Position numbers and translations under genes: made by a program. This document shows positions 1-9,291 of a stretch of DNA of 64,000 nt, one piece after another. The stretch's first letter is position 1; each line of letters starts with the position of its first letter. The notes under the pieces were generated by a model, which ran no database searches, had not been told where the DNA came from, and saw only the letters and a list, made by a program, of their open reading frames with translations. This DNA comes from Actinacidiphila glaucinigra (GTDB lineage: Bacteria; Actinomycetota; Actinomycetes; Streptomycetales; Streptomycetaceae): NCBI RefSeq assembly GCF_900188405.1, contig NZ_FZOF01000005.1, positions 248,001 to 312,000 on the forward strand, written 5' to 3'.

Positions 1-777
1 GCCTCCGTGCGCGCCCTGGAGCAGGAGCTCGGGACGCCCCTGTTCGTGCGCAGTACCCGCAGCGTGGAGCTGACCGCGGCGGGCCGGGCCCTGCTGGACG
101 AGGCCTGCCGGACGCTGGCGAGCGTACGGGCCGCCAAGGAGGCGGTGGCGGCGGTGCAGGGCCTGATGCGCGGTGTGCTCACCATCGGCACCGAGCAGTG
201 CCTGGCCGGGGTCGACGTGCCCGCGCTGCTGGCCCGCTTCCGCGCCCGGCACCCGGGCGTCGAGGTCCGGTTGCGGCAGGCCGGGTCGGCGGCCCTGGTG
301 CAGGACATCACCAGCGGCCGGCTGGACGTGGCGTTCACCGCCCTGAGCGGGGAGGCGCCCGAGGGGGTGCGGCTGCGGCCGATCACCCGGGCCCCGATGG
401 TCCTGCTGTGCCATCCCGGGCACCGGCTGGCCGGGGCGCAGAGGGCCGGCTGGGCCGATCTCGGCGGCGAGGAGTTCGTGGACTTCCACCCCGACTGGGG
501 CGCCCGCGGGCTCACCGACCGGGCCTTCGCGGCCAACCGGGTGGAGCGCCGAGTCGCCCTGGAGGTCAACGACGTGCACAGCCTGATCGACCTGGTCCAC
601 CACGGCCTCGGGATCGCCGTCGTTCCGCAGCCCATCGCCCGCAAGGAGCACGCCGCGGGGCTGCGCACCGTGGAGCTGGCGGGGGCCGAGGACCACATCT
701 GGGAGGTGTCGGCCGCCCTGCCCCAGGAGGACCGGGTCTCCCCCGCCGCCCGCAAGCTGCTGTCCTACCTGCCGTGA
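1..777 (+). CDS. LysR-family transcriptional regulator, 5' end missing
   Basis: The reading frame is open from base 1, so the gene begins outside the window. The first visible residues (ALEQELGTPLFVR) match the end of a LysR winged-helix DNA-binding domain, where an LE..LG..LF.R pattern is usual. The next 200 or so residues form the type 2 periplasmic-binding-like effector domain, with GxLxIG opening it and a DLVHHGLGIAVVP segment near the end. The protein presumably binds DNA as a tetramer and responds to a small molecule. Its usual divergent target lies upstream and cannot be seen. The following gene is codirectional but 130 bases away. Confidence 0.93.
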   Translation, partial: ASVRALEQELGTPLFVRSTRSVELTAAGRALLDEACRTLASVRAAKEAVAAVQGLMRGVLTIGTEQCLAGVDVPALLARFRARHPGVEVRLRQAGSAALVQDITSGRLDVAFTALSGEAPEGVRLRPITRAPMVLLCHPGHRLAGAQRAGWADLGGEEFVDFHPDWGARGLTDRAFAANRVERRVALEVNDVHSLIDLVHHGLGIAVVPQPIARKEHAAGLRTVELAGAEDHIWEVSAALPQEDRVSPAARKLLSYLP

Positions 778-907
778 CGTCGCCTTTCCCGCCCCCACCG
801 GCGGCCCCGCCGCGGACCTGCGGGCGCCCGCACCCGCGCGCACACTGGTCCCGGGGGCGCGGCGCCGCCCGCCCGTCCCGTACCACCGCGCCGTCCCCCG
901 GAGGGGC

Positions 908-3421
908 ATGAACACCTCGGCCCACGACCCGTACGTCCGGGTGCGCGGCGCCCGCGAGCACAACCTGCGGAACGTCGACGTGGACGTCCCCCGGGACGCG
1001 CTGGCGGTGTTCACGGGGGTCTCCGGCTCGGGCAAGTCCTCGCTCGCGTTCGGCACGATCTACGCCGAGGCGCAGCGCAGGTACTTCGAGTCCGTCGCCC
1101 CGTACGCCCGCCGGCTCATCCACCAGGTGGGCGCCCCGGCGGTCGACGACGTGCTGGGGCTGCCCCCGGCGGTCGCCCTGGAGCAGCGCCGCGGGGCACC
1201 GACCTCCCGCTCGTACGTGGGCACCGTGACGACCCTGTCCAACACGCTGCGGATGCTCTTCTCCCGCGCGGGCCGCTACCCGCCCGGCGCGGAGGCCGTG
1301 GACTCCGACGCCTTCTCGCCCAACACTGCCGCGGGCGCCTGCCCGGTGTGCCACGGGCTGGGCCGGGTGCACCGGGCCACCGAGGAGCTGATGGTCCCGG
1401 ACCCCTCGCTGAGCATCCGCGACGGGGCGATCGCCGCCTGGCCGGGCGCCTGGCACGGCAAGAACCTCCGGGACGTCACGCGCACCCTCGGGTACGACGT
1501 CGACCGGCCCTGGCGCGATCTGTCCCCGCAGGACCGGCAGTGGATCCTGTTCACCGACGAGCAGCCGGTGGTGACCGTCCACCCGGTCCGGGAGGCCGGG
1601 CGGATCCAGCGTCCGTACCAGGGCACCTTCCAGAGCGCGCGGCGCTACGTCATGCACACCTTCGCCGACTCCAAGAGCCCGGCGCTGCGCGCCCGCGCGG
1701 AACGGTACCTGGAAAGCTCGCTCTGCCCCGCCTGCGGCGGCAGCCGGCTGCGCCCGGAGTCGCTGGCCGTCACCTTCGCCGGGCGGACCATCGCCGAACT
1801 CAACGCGATGCAGCTCGCCCGGCTCGCCGAGGTTCTGCGCCCGGTCGCCCGGGGCGCGGTGGACGACCTCCCCGAGGGCCCGCAGCGGGGGATCGCCGCG
1901 ACGCTCTGCGCCGACCTCGTCGCCCGGATCGAGGTCGTCACCGAACTCGGTCTGGGCTACCTCAGCCTGGACCGCACGACGCCGACGCTCTCCCCCGGGG
2001 AGCTGCAACGCCTGCGCCTGGCGACCCAATTGCGCTCCGGCCTGTTCGGTGTCGTGTACGTGCTGGACGAACCCTCGGCCGGGCTGCACCCGGCGGACAG
2101 CGAGGCGCTGCTGACGGTCCTGGTGCGGCTGCGGGAGGCGGGGAACTCGGTGTTCGTCGTCGAGCACGACATGGACGTGGCGCGCCGCGCGGACTGGATC
2201 GTCGACGTCGGGCCGCTCGCGGGCGAGCGCGGCGGCCGGGTGCTGTACAGCGGCCCGGTGGACGGGCTGGAGGCGGTCGCCGAGTCCGCCACCCGCCGTT
2301 TCCTGTTCGCCTCGGGACCCGATCCGGCCGCCGGCCGCACCGCACGGCAGCCGTCGTCGTGGCTGGGCCTGCGGGGCATCACCCGGCACAATCTGCGGGG
2401 TGTGGACGTCGAGCTGCCCCTCGGGGTGTTCACGGCGATCACGGGGGTGTCGGGTTCGGGCAAGTCCACGCTGGTGGGCGTGCTCGCGGGGGTGCTGGCC
2501 GAACATCTGGGGCCGGCCGGCACCGCGGACGGGGCGGCCGATCCCGCGGACACGGACGAGGGCGACGACGGCGCAGCGTGGGACGGCGACGGCGCCGGGC
2601 CGGCGTTCGGGGTCCTGGCCGAGGGGCTGCAGGTGGTGGACCGACTGGTGCGGGTGGACCAGAAGCCCATCGGCCGCACACCGCGCTCCAACCTGGCCAC
2701 CTATACCGGCCTGTTCGACGCGGTGCGCAAGCTCTTCGCGGCCACCGACGACGCCCGGCGGCACGGCTACAAGGCCGGGCGGTTCTCCTTCAACGTCGCG
2801 GGCGGCCGCTGCGAGACCTGCCAGGGCGAGGGGTTCGTCGCCGTCGAGCTGCTGTTCCTGCCCGGCACGTACGCACCGTGCCCGACCTGCCACGGGGACC
2901 GCTACAACGAGGAGACGCTGGCCGTCCGTCACCGGGGGCGGAACATCGCGGAGGTGCTCGGCATGACCGTGGACGCGGCGGCCGGCTTCTTCACGGACGT
3001 CCCCCCGGTCGCCCGGAGCCTGCGCACCCTGCAGGAGGTGGGGCTGGGCTATCTGCGGCTGGGGCAGCCCGCCACCGAGCTGTCGGGCGGCGAGGCGCAG
3101 CGCATCAAGCTCGCCTCGGAACTGCAACGCGGCCGCCGCGGGCACACCGTGTACCTGCTGGACGAGCCCACCACGGGGCTGCACCCCGCCGATGTGGAGC
3201 TGCTGATGCGGCAGTTGCACGGGCTGGTCGACGCGGGCCACTCGGTCTTCGTGGTCGAGCACGAGATGGGCGTCGTGGCGGGCGCCGACTGGGTGGTCGA
3301 CCTGGGCCCCGGCGGCGGGGACGCGGGCGGCCGGGTCGTCGCCACCGGACGGCCCGCGCAGGTGGCCGGGGCGGACGGGAGCCGTACGGCGCCCTACCTG
3401 GCACGCCGGCTGACAGGCTGA
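908..3421 (+). CDS. UvrA-like ABC ATPase (UvrA2 / drug-resistance class)
   Basis: The 837-residue protein has two ABC ATPase halves. Walker A motifs are GVSGSGKSS (about residues 37-45) and GVSGSGKST (about 515). Signature motifs are LSPGELQ in the first half, a variant of LSGGE, and LSGGEAQ in the second. Zinc-module cysteine pairs are visible as CPVC, CPAC and CETC/CPTC. It is about 100 residues shorter than canonical UvrA: the UvrB-binding insertion after the first conserved block is replaced by a short linker leading to CPVC. That is the UvrA2/DrrC class, linked in actinomycetes to DNA-intercalating drug tolerance rather than core excision repair. A GGAGG lies 3 bases before the ATG. The role in resistance is inference. 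Confidence 0.92.
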   Translation: MNTSAHDPYVRVRGAREHNLRNVDVDVPRDALAVFTGVSGSGKSSLAFGTIYAEAQRRYFESVAPYARRLIHQVGAPAVDDVLGLPPAVALEQRRGAPTSRSYVGTVTTLSNTLRMLFSRAGRYPPGAEAVDSDAFSPNTAAGACPVCHGLGRVHRATEELMVPDPSLSIRDGAIAAWPGAWHGKNLRDVTRTLGYDVDRPWRDLSPQDRQWILFTDEQPVVTVHPVREAGRIQRPYQGTFQSARRYVMHTFADSKSPALRARAERYLESSLCPACGGSRLRPESLAVTFAGRTIAELNAMQLARLAEVLRPVARGAVDDLPEGPQRGIAATLCADLVARIEVVTELGLGYLSLDRTTPTLSPGELQRLRLATQLRSGLFGVVYVLDEPSAGLHPADSEALLTVLVRLREAGNSVFVVEHDMDVARRADWIVDVGPLAGERGGRVLYSGPVDGLEAVAESATRRFLFASGPDPAAGRTARQPSSWLGLRGITRHNLRGVDVELPLGVFTAITGVSGSGKSTLVGVLAGVLAEHLGPAGTADGAADPADTDEGDDGAAWDGDGAGPAFGVLAEGLQVVDRLVRVDQKPIGRTPRSNLATYTGLFDAVRKLFAATDDARRHGYKAGRFSFNVAGGRCETCQGEGFVAVELLFLPGTYAPCPTCHGDRYNEETLAVRHRGRNIAEVLGMTVDAAAGFFTDVPPVARSLRTLQEVGLGYLRLGQPATELSGGEAQRIKLASELQRGRRGHTVYLLDEPTTGLHPADVELLMRQLHGLVDAGHSVFVVEHEMGVVAGADWVVDLGPGGGDAGGRVVATGRPAQVAGADGSRTAPYLARRLTG

Positions 3422-3448
3422 CCGCTCACCGCCCGCCTGCCCCCGGGC

Positions 3449-3889
3449 TCACCCGGCCCGCCAGCCGCTCCAGCGCCGTACGCAGATCTCCACCAGCGGC
3501 CCCGCGGGCGGACGGCCGGTGTACTGGCCGTACTTGGCGGTCAGCAGGGCGACGAGGCGGGCGGCCGCGGCGGATCCGGCGGCCGGTCCGCCGGCCGGGG
3601 GGAGGACGCGGGCCGTGCCGTCGGCGCGGGCCCACCAGAGCACGTCCCAGTCCTCGTCGTAGTCGTCGGCGAGCAGGCAGACCGCCGGGTTGGCCTCGAT
3701 GTTGGCCAGGCGTTTGAGGCGCGTGGTCCGCTTGGGCTTGTGATCGACGGCCAGCGCGACCGTGTCGCCGTCCACGGCGAAGACCACGGGCACCAGGTGC
3801 GGTGTTCCGGCGGCGTCGGCGGTGGCCAGGCGGGCGACGCGTGCGGCGGCGAAGCGCTCTCGCGCCTCGCGGCTCGTCAGGACCGGCAT
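3449..3889 (-). CDS. PPOX-class (pyridoxamine-oxidase-like) F420-type oxidoreductase
   Basis: This 146-residue split-barrel flavin/F420-binding protein has the typical layout: an N-terminal VARLATADAAGTPHLVPVVF strand pair, KRTTRLKRLANIEANP for cofactor binding, and a short C-terminal strand. The size and order fit the TIGR03668-like PPOX family. The ATG at 3889 is preceded by a GGAGG. It lies 26 bases after the LLM-class gene on the same strand, so the two are probably cotranscribed and both may use F420. The substrate is unknown. It is convergent with the UvrA-like gene. Confidence 0.88.
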   Translation of the reverse strand: MPVLTSREARERFAAARVARLATADAAGTPHLVPVVFAVDGDTVALAVDHKPKRTTRLKRLANIEANPAVCLLADDYDEDWDVLWWARADGTARVLPPAGGPAAGSAAAARLVALLTAKYGQYTGRPPAGPLVEICVRRWSGWRAG

Positions 3890-3915
3890 CGGGCCTCCTT
3901 CGTCGTGGCCGCCGG

Positions 3916-4740
3916 TCAGCGGAACCGGTCGGCGAGCGCCGCCAGTCGGTCCAGGTGCTCCAGGCTCTCCCGTTCGGGCAGCGTCGGCAGGTAGAGGAGG
4001 ACCCGTTCGACCCCGAGCCGCCGGTAGCCCTCCAGGTGCTCCTCGCCGCCGCGGACCGCATACACCGTCACGGGCACGTCCCGTCCGGCGACCTCGCGCA
4101 GCCGCTCCATGCGCGGGCCGAGGTCGTCCGGTCCGTCGCTGTTGGCGATCCAGGCGTCCCCGAATTCCGCGACCCGGCGGAACCCGCCCTCGCCTCCGCC
4201 GACGTAGATCGGCGGGTGCGGCCGCTGCACCGGCTTGGGCCAGGCGAAGACCGGGCCGAAATCGACGAACCGGCCGTGGAACTCGGCCTCGTCCGAGGTC
4301 CACAGCTCGCGGATCGCCCGCAGGCGTTCGTCGGTGAGCAGACCGCGCGTGGCGGGGTCGGCGCCGTGGTTCCGCATCTCCTCGCGGTTCCAGCCGACAC
4401 CGACACCGAAGACGGCGCGGCCGTCGGAGACCAGGTCGAGGGAGGCGACCTCCTTGGCCGTGTGGATCGGGTCGCGCTGCGGGACCAGCGCGATCCCGGT
4501 GCCCAGCAGCAGGCGCCGGGTGACCGCGGCGATCACGGACAGGGCGACGAAGGGGTCCAGGGTGCGGTAGTACATCTCCGGCAGTTCGCCGCCCCCGGGG
4601 TAGGGGGTCTCCCGCCGCACCGGGATGTGGCTGTGCTCGGCGATGAACAGCGAGTCGAACGCCCGTTCCTCCAGGGCGGTTCCGAGCGGGGCGGGACGGA
4701 TGCCCTGGTCGGTGATGAAGGTGGAGATCCCGATTTTCAC
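3916..4740 (-). CDS. LLM-class F420-dependent oxidoreductase
   Basis: The 274-residue protein is a luciferase-like (beta/alpha)8 barrel. Landmarks are the N-terminal GISTFITDQG, the LLLGTGIALVPQRDPIHTAKE segment and the GVGVGWNREE motif, which together mark the TIGR03619-like F420-dependent family. The start is a GTG at 4740 with GGAG six bases upstream. It heads a two-gene unit with the PPOX protein. The family reduces or oxidises C=C or C-OH groups using F420; the actual substrate cannot be read from the sequence. The barrel appears complete. Confidence 0.9.
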   Translation of the reverse strand: MKIGISTFITDQGIRPAPLGTALEERAFDSLFIAEHSHIPVRRETPYPGGGELPEMYYRTLDPFVALSVIAAVTRRLLLGTGIALVPQRDPIHTAKEVASLDLVSDGRAVFGVGVGWNREEMRNHGADPATRGLLTDERLRAIRELWTSDEAEFHGRFVDFGPVFAWPKPVQRPHPPIYVGGGEGGFRRVAEFGDAWIANSDGPDDLGPRMERLREVAGRDVPVTVYAVRGGEEHLEGYRRLGVERVLLYLPTLPERESLEHLDRLAALADRFR

Positions 4741-4796
4741 GACGGCTCCGTGGGTTGCGGCGGCGGCGAGGGGTTGGCCCCGCTGTGCTGCCTACC

Positions 4797-4834
4797 CCGC
4801 CCGGGTGGCCGTGCGCCCTCGACCACCCGGGCGG
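4797..4834 (-). terminator. Strong hairpin after secDF
   Basis: CCGCCCGGGTGG (4797-4808) is perfectly complementary to CCACCCGGGCGG (4823-4834), giving a 12-bp GC stem with a 14-base loop. It lies just past the secDF stop and before the LLM gene on the same strand, so it probably ends the secDF transcript. There is no clear U-run, which is common for streptomycete terminators. Confidence 0.7.
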
Positions 4835-4871
4835 AGCATCGCCGCCGGACCCTGCCGGGCCCGGTGCCCGC

Positions 4872-7127
4872 TCAGCCGGCCGCCGCGCGGCGCGCGGCCA
4901 CCGGCTCCCGCCCGCGCCGGTGCAGTTCCACGGCGAGCGGCGCCGCGGTGAAGACGGAGGACCAGGTGCCCACGGCGAGCCCGATGAGCAGGGCCAGCCC
5001 GAAGTCGGCGAGCGATCCCTCCCCCAGCACGGCGAGCGCGGCCAGGATGAACGCCGCGCCCATCCCGGTGTTGACGGTACGGGGCACCGTCTGCAGGATC
5101 GCCGTGTTGGCGACCTGGGCGAAGGGGCGCTTGCGGTCGCGCCGGGCCAGCTCCCTGACCCGGTCGAAGACGACCACCGAGTCGTTGACGGAGTAGCCGA
5201 TGACGGTGAGCAGGGCCGCGACGAAGACGCCGTCGACAGGCCTGCCGAGCCAGGCGAACACCCCCACCAGGACGACGACGTCGTGCGCCATGGCGGCCAC
5301 CGCCGCCGCGCCGAACGTCCACCGGAACCGGGCGGCCAGGTACAGGAGCTGGGCGGCCAGCGCCACGACGAGGGCGATGACGGCACCGCGCCGCAACTCC
5401 CCGCCGATGCCCGGGCCGACGGACTCGTCGCGGAGCTTGTCGGCCCGCCCGCCGAGGTCGCCGATCGCCTCGGTGACGCGGTCCTCCTCCGCCTCCGTCA
5501 GCTCCGGGGTGCGCACGCTGAGACGGTCCTCGCCCGAGGTCTGCACGACCGCCCGCGGGAACCCCGCACCGGCCAGCACGTCGCGCGCCCGGTCGGCGTC
5601 CACCGGCCGGTCCGTCGCGTACTCGACGAGCCGGCCGCCGGTGAACTCCACCCCGAGGTCGGCGCCGCGCACGAGGACGCCGGAGCCCGCCAGGACGAAC
5701 ACCGCCGCCGACACCGCGAGCCAGCGCCTCGGACGACGCATCAGGTCCGAGTCGCGGCGGGTGATCCGTTCCCGTACGGCGCCGATGCCCGCGATGCCGG
5801 ACAGCTGCGGCCGCCGCCGGACGGAGGGCCGGGCGACGGCCAGGTCGGCGAGGACCCGGGTGATCACCAGGGCGCTGAGCATCGACGCCAGGACACCGAT
5901 GCCGAGGGTGACGCCGAAACCGCGCACGGGCCCGGAGCCCAGGAAGAACAGCAGCGCGGCGGCGATGAGGGTGGTGACATTGGTGTCGGCGACGGCGCTG
6001 AAGGCATTGCGGAAACCGGCGGTCAGCGCGGACCCCAGGCTCGTGCGGCGCCGTGCCGCGTACTCCTCCCGGGCCCGTTCGAAGACGAGCACATTGGCGT
6101 CGACGGCCATGCCGATCGCCAGGACGAAGCCCGCGAGTCCCGGCAGGGTGAGGGTGGCGCCGAGGGCGGCCAGCGCGGCGTAGGAGACCAGGCCGTAGCA
6201 GGCGAGCGCGACGACGGCCAGGGCGCCGACGAGCCGGTAGACGCCGATGACGAACAGCGAGGTCAGCGCGGTGCCGATCCCGGCGGCCCAGACGGCGGCC
6301 GTGACGGCCGCGGCGCCGAGGGTGGGGCCGACCGTGCGCTGCTCGACGGTCTCCACGGGGACCGGGAGGGCGCCCCCGCTGATCAGCAGCGCCAGTTCGC
6401 GGGCCTCGCCGTCGTCGAAGGTGCCCGTGATCCGCGTCGACCCGCCGGTGATGCCGGTGCCGCAGGCCACCGACGGGTCGACCTGCGGGGAGGAGATCAC
6501 CTTGTCGTCCAGGACGATGGCGACGCGGCGGGCGGGGTCGCCCGCCGGGCGGCAGGCCGCCTCCCCGGTCAGGCGCGCCCACTTGTCCCGGCCCTCCCCC
6601 TTGAAGTCGACGTCGACGGTCCAGCCCGCACCGGTGTCCTGGTCGAAGCGGGCGTGCGCGCCCTTGACGTCCCCGCCGGTCAGCGAGGCGGCGCGGAGCC
6701 GCAGCGACTGGCCGGACTCGTCGGCGAGTACGCGGTCCGCGGGTTCCCCGGACTGCGGTGCGGAGGCGTCCCCGGCCGTGCCGAGCACGGCGTGGAAGGT
6801 GAGCTGGGCGGTGCGGCCGAGGACGGCGGCGGCCTGCGCCGGCTCCTCGACGCCGGGCAGTTCCACGATGATCCGGTGGTCACCGGACTGTGCGATGGCG
6901 GGTTCCGCGACGCCGAGGGCGTCGACGCGGCCGCGCAGCACCTCGACGGTGCGGGCGGTGGCCTCCGCGTCGGCGGGCGCCGAGGGTGTCGAGCGGGTCT
7001 CCAGGACGATCTGGGTGCCGCCGCGCAGGTCCAGCCCGAGGCGGACCGGCACGGTGGCGGCGACGTAGAGGGACAGGGCGACGGCAACGAGGGCGAGCAA
7101 CGCCCGCACGCGCGTGGCGCGTGTCAC
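4872..7127 (-). CDS. secDF: SecDF fusion protein-export membrane protein
   Basis: The 751-residue protein joins SecD and SecF in one chain. The SecD half starts with one membrane helix, LDLRGGTQIVLE, a large extracytoplasmic P1 region, and a five-helix bundle containing GMAVDANVLVFER. The SecF half starts near residue 450 with GVEFTGGRLVEY and has its own bundle with GYSVNDSVVVFDR. The two Asp-bearing helix-4 motifs are intact; they are needed for proton-driven pulling of exported proteins. The start chosen is GTG 7127, with GGAGG five bases upstream; the frame stays open further 5' but that extension looks non-coding. Streptomycetes usually also carry separate secD and secF, so this may be a second copy. 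Confidence 0.93.
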   Translation of the reverse strand: MTRATRVRALLALVAVALSLYVAATVPVRLGLDLRGGTQIVLETRSTPSAPADAEATARTVEVLRGRVDALGVAEPAIAQSGDHRIIVELPGVEEPAQAAAVLGRTAQLTFHAVLGTAGDASAPQSGEPADRVLADESGQSLRLRAASLTGGDVKGAHARFDQDTGAGWTVDVDFKGEGRDKWARLTGEAACRPAGDPARRVAIVLDDKVISSPQVDPSVACGTGITGGSTRITGTFDDGEARELALLISGGALPVPVETVEQRTVGPTLGAAAVTAAVWAAGIGTALTSLFVIGVYRLVGALAVVALACYGLVSYAALAALGATLTLPGLAGFVLAIGMAVDANVLVFERAREEYAARRRTSLGSALTAGFRNAFSAVADTNVTTLIAAALLFFLGSGPVRGFGVTLGIGVLASMLSALVITRVLADLAVARPSVRRRPQLSGIAGIGAVRERITRRDSDLMRRPRRWLAVSAAVFVLAGSGVLVRGADLGVEFTGGRLVEYATDRPVDADRARDVLAGAGFPRAVVQTSGEDRLSVRTPELTEAEEDRVTEAIGDLGGRADKLRDESVGPGIGGELRRGAVIALVVALAAQLLYLAARFRWTFGAAAVAAMAHDVVVLVGVFAWLGRPVDGVFVAALLTVIGYSVNDSVVVFDRVRELARRDRKRPFAQVANTAILQTVPRTVNTGMGAAFILAALAVLGEGSLADFGLALLIGLAVGTWSSVFTAAPLAVELHRRGREPVAARRAAAG

Positions 7128-7191
7128 GGGGGCCTCCAGCAGGCATGGCGCAGCCGCGCGGGGCGGCGTGCGAGGGTGAAGTGATGAGCTG

Positions 7192-7620
7192 TCAGATGCC
7201 GGTGGAGGAGGGTGGGGCGCGTCCGCGGCGGAGCGAGGCGTGCGCGCTCGCGGTGGCGGTGCCGGCGGCGGCCGGTCGCGGCGTGACGTACCGCGGGCAG
7301 GGGAGGGCGGTCCGGGCGGAGGAGGCCGCGCCGTCGAGGGGCGGCGAGTGCCGCTCACCCGGGGCGTCGCGCCACGTCCGGGCGGGTGCGGTGCAGTCGG
7401 CGTACGGCCGGGCGGCGGGCGGCCCGGCGGCGTGCGGCCCGGAGTCGAGGTCACCGGCGGCGGCCCGGTGCGGCGGGGCGTCCCCGGGTCCCGTCGCGGC
7501 GGCGGCCGGGACGAGGAGCCCGAGGAGGGCGAACAGGGTGGCGGCCAGCGTCCCGGCGACCGCCCTCGCCGACCGGCGGGAGCCGCGCGGGCGGGCCGCG
7601 GGGGCACGGCGCCGTGCCAT
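7192..7620 (-). CDS. Small secreted protein of unknown function
   Basis: This encodes 142 residues, with a strong GAGGAGGTG Shine-Dalgarno four bases before the ATG. The N-terminus is a classic signal peptide: an Arg-rich n-region (MARRRAPAARPRGSRR), a hydrophobic core (VAGTLAATLFALLGLLVPAAAA) and a probable cut after AAA. The mature part is Pro/Ala/Arg-rich with two Cys (DCTAPART, LPCPRY) that could pair outside the cell. I do not recognise a domain. It sits 64 bases before secDF and 52 bases after the response regulator, all on one strand. Confidence 0.62.
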   Translation of the reverse strand: MARRRAPAARPRGSRRSARAVAGTLAATLFALLGLLVPAAAATGPGDAPPHRAAAGDLDSGPHAAGPPAARPYADCTAPARTWRDAPGERHSPPLDGAASSARTALPCPRYVTPRPAAAGTATASAHASLRRGRAPPSSTGI

Positions 7621-7672
7621 GCGGCACCTCCTCGTCGGTCGTCAGGGATGGGGCGGGGTCCGGGCGCCGGGC

Positions 7673-8338
7673 TCACGCCTCGATGAGGCCGGCCCTTATC
7701 GCGTAGCGGGTGAGCTGCAGCCGGTCGTGCAGGCCGAGTTTGCCCAGCAGGTTCGCGCGGTGCCGGTGCACGGTCTTCACGCTGATGACCAGCGTCTCGG
7801 CGATCTCCTTGGAGGAGTGCCCCTCGGCGACGAGCTTGAGCACCTCCTCCTCCCGCGCCGTCAGCACGTGCTCCGGGGTCTCCTCGCCGTGGCGGGCGCG
7901 GTCGAGGTAGTCGCGGATCAGGGCGGTGACCGCGCCCGGGTAGAGGAAGGGCTCGTCGCGCATGGCGGCCCGGCAGGCGGCGACCAGGTCGCGGTCGGCG
8001 ACCGACTTCAGCACGTAGCCGCAGGCACCCGCCTTGAGCGCCTGGAAGAAGTACTGCTCGTTGTCGTGCATCGTCAGCATCAGGACGCGCAGCCCGGGTT
8101 TCAGCGCGGCCAGGTCGCGGGTCGCCTGCAATCCCGTCAGGCGGGGCATCGACACGTCCAGGATGGCCAGGTCGACGTCCTGGGCGCGGGCCAGCGCGAT
8201 GGCCTCCGCGCCGTCGCCGGCCTCGGCGACGACCTCCAGGTCCGGTTCGCGGTCGAGGATCAGCCGCACCCCGCGGCGCACCAGGGCATGGTCGTCGGCG
8301 AGGAGGATGCGGATCGGGGTCGGTCCGGTCGGGGTCAT
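7673..8338 (-). CDS. NarL/LuxR-type response regulator
   Basis: The 221-residue protein has a receiver domain (residues 10-125) with acidic pocket D15/D16, phospho-acceptor D61 in LAILDVSMP, and the conserved K110 in CGYVLK. A LuxR-type HTH follows (about 155-220), including LTAREEEVLKLVAEG and SKEIAETLVISVKTVHRHRANL. It should be a DNA-binding regulator activated by phosphorylation. Its ATG overlaps the stop of the upstream histidine kinase gene (ATGA), so the pair is translationally coupled. The target promoter is unknown. Confidence 0.95.
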   Translation of the reverse strand: MTPTGPTPIRILLADDHALVRRGVRLILDREPDLEVVAEAGDGAEAIALARAQDVDLAILDVSMPRLTGLQATRDLAALKPGLRVLMLTMHDNEQYFFQALKAGACGYVLKSVADRDLVAACRAAMRDEPFLYPGAVTALIRDYLDRARHGEETPEHVLTAREEEVLKLVAEGHSSKEIAETLVISVKTVHRHRANLLGKLGLHDRLQLTRYAIRAGLIEA

Positions 8339-9291
8339 GAGCGTTCCCTCGGGGCGGGCACGGTCAGCCGGACCTGGGTGCCGGCCCGTGGTGTGGAGGT
8401 GATGTCGAGCGCGGCGCCGAGGAGCAGGGCCCGTTCGCGCATGCCGCGGATGCCGGCGCCCTCGTGGACGATGCCGGTGCCGCGTCCGTCGTCGCTGACG
8501 CCGAGCACGACGCGGTCGCCGCTGTGGCGCAGGCTGACCTCGACGCGTTCGGCCTCGGCGTGGCGGGCGACGTTCGTCAGGCTCTCCTGGGCGACGCGGT
8601 ACAGCACGAGTTCCGTCTCGTGGTCGAGGGAGGGCAGGTCGGTGTCGAAACGGCGCCGCACCCCCAGCCCGGTGTGCGTGGCGAAGTCACCGGTGAGCGA
8701 GGTCAGCGCGCTGACCAGGCCGAGGTCGTCCAGCACCGCGGGACGCAGCCGGCGGGCGAGCCTGCGGACCTCGTCCAGGCTCTCCCGGGTGATCTCCTGC
8801 GCCTGCTGCAGTTCACCGCGGAGCGGCTCGGGCGCCTGGTCGGCGGCCCGGGTCAGTTCGAGCAGCACGGCGGTCATGCTCTGCCCGACCTCGTCGTGGA
8901 GCTCCTGGGAGACGCGGCGGCGCTCGGCCTCCTGCGCGAACAGGACGCGGGCGCTGCTGGTGGCCCGTTCCGCCTCCAGCCGGTCCAGCATGGCGTTGAA
9001 GGTGCGGATCAGCTCGGGCACACCGCCGTGGCCGCGCCTCGCCGGCAACCGCTGCCCGGGACGCAGCAGGTCGACGGTGGTCATCAGCCGGGTCAGCCGG
9101 TCCAGCGGGGCCAGGCCGACCCGCAGCAGCACGGCGTTGGCGACCAGCATCACGGCGAGGCCGCCGACCAGGATCACCGCCTCGGCCAGCACCACGGGTA
9201 CGGAGACGGTCACCGGGGCCCACAACAGCAGTGCCGTGGCCGTACCGAGCACCACGGCGTTCAGCCCGAAGATCCGCCAGAACAGGGACAC
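8335..9291 (-). CDS. Membrane sensor histidine kinase (NarX/DesK-type)
   Basis: About 318 residues are read from GTG 9291; AAGGAGG lies about 10 bases upstream. An alternative GTG at 9333 is possible. Two membrane helices (LFWRIFGLNAVVLGTATALL and a second through VILVGGLAVMLVANAVLL) flank a very short external loop. A HAMP-like linker follows, then HisKA_3 with the phospho-acceptor His in RRRVSQELHDEVGQS. The HATPase domain has the N-box ESLTNVARHA and G-boxes SDDGRG and GIRGMRERA. Little sensor sits outside the membrane, so the signal is probably sensed within the membrane or internally. It overlaps the response-regulator start by four bases. Confidence 0.92.
   Translation of the reverse strand: MSLFWRIFGLNAVVLGTATALLLWAPVTVSVPVVLAEAVILVGGLAVMLVANAVLLRVGLAPLDRLTRLMTTVDLLRPGQRLPARRGHGGVPELIRTFNAMLDRLEAERATSSARVLFAQEAERRRVSQELHDEVGQSMTAVLLELTRAADQAPEPLRGELQQAQEITRESLDEVRRLARRLRPAVLDDLGLVSALTSLTGDFATHTGLGVRRRFDTDLPSLDHETELVLYRVAQESLTNVARHAEAERVEVSLRHSGDRVVLGVSDDGRGTGIVHEGAGIRGMRERALLLGAALDITSTPRAGTQVRLTVPAPRERS

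Noticed and set aside
566-3262. Long open frame of almost 900 codons opposite the UvrA-like gene
   Set aside because: Antisense to a clearly conserved gene; composition is the mirror of GC3 bias and no domain or ribosome site is visible.
4755-7184. Open frame of about 800 codons opposite secDF
   Set aside because: Antisense shadow of secDF; Gly/Asp/Gln-rich low-complexity translation without known motifs.
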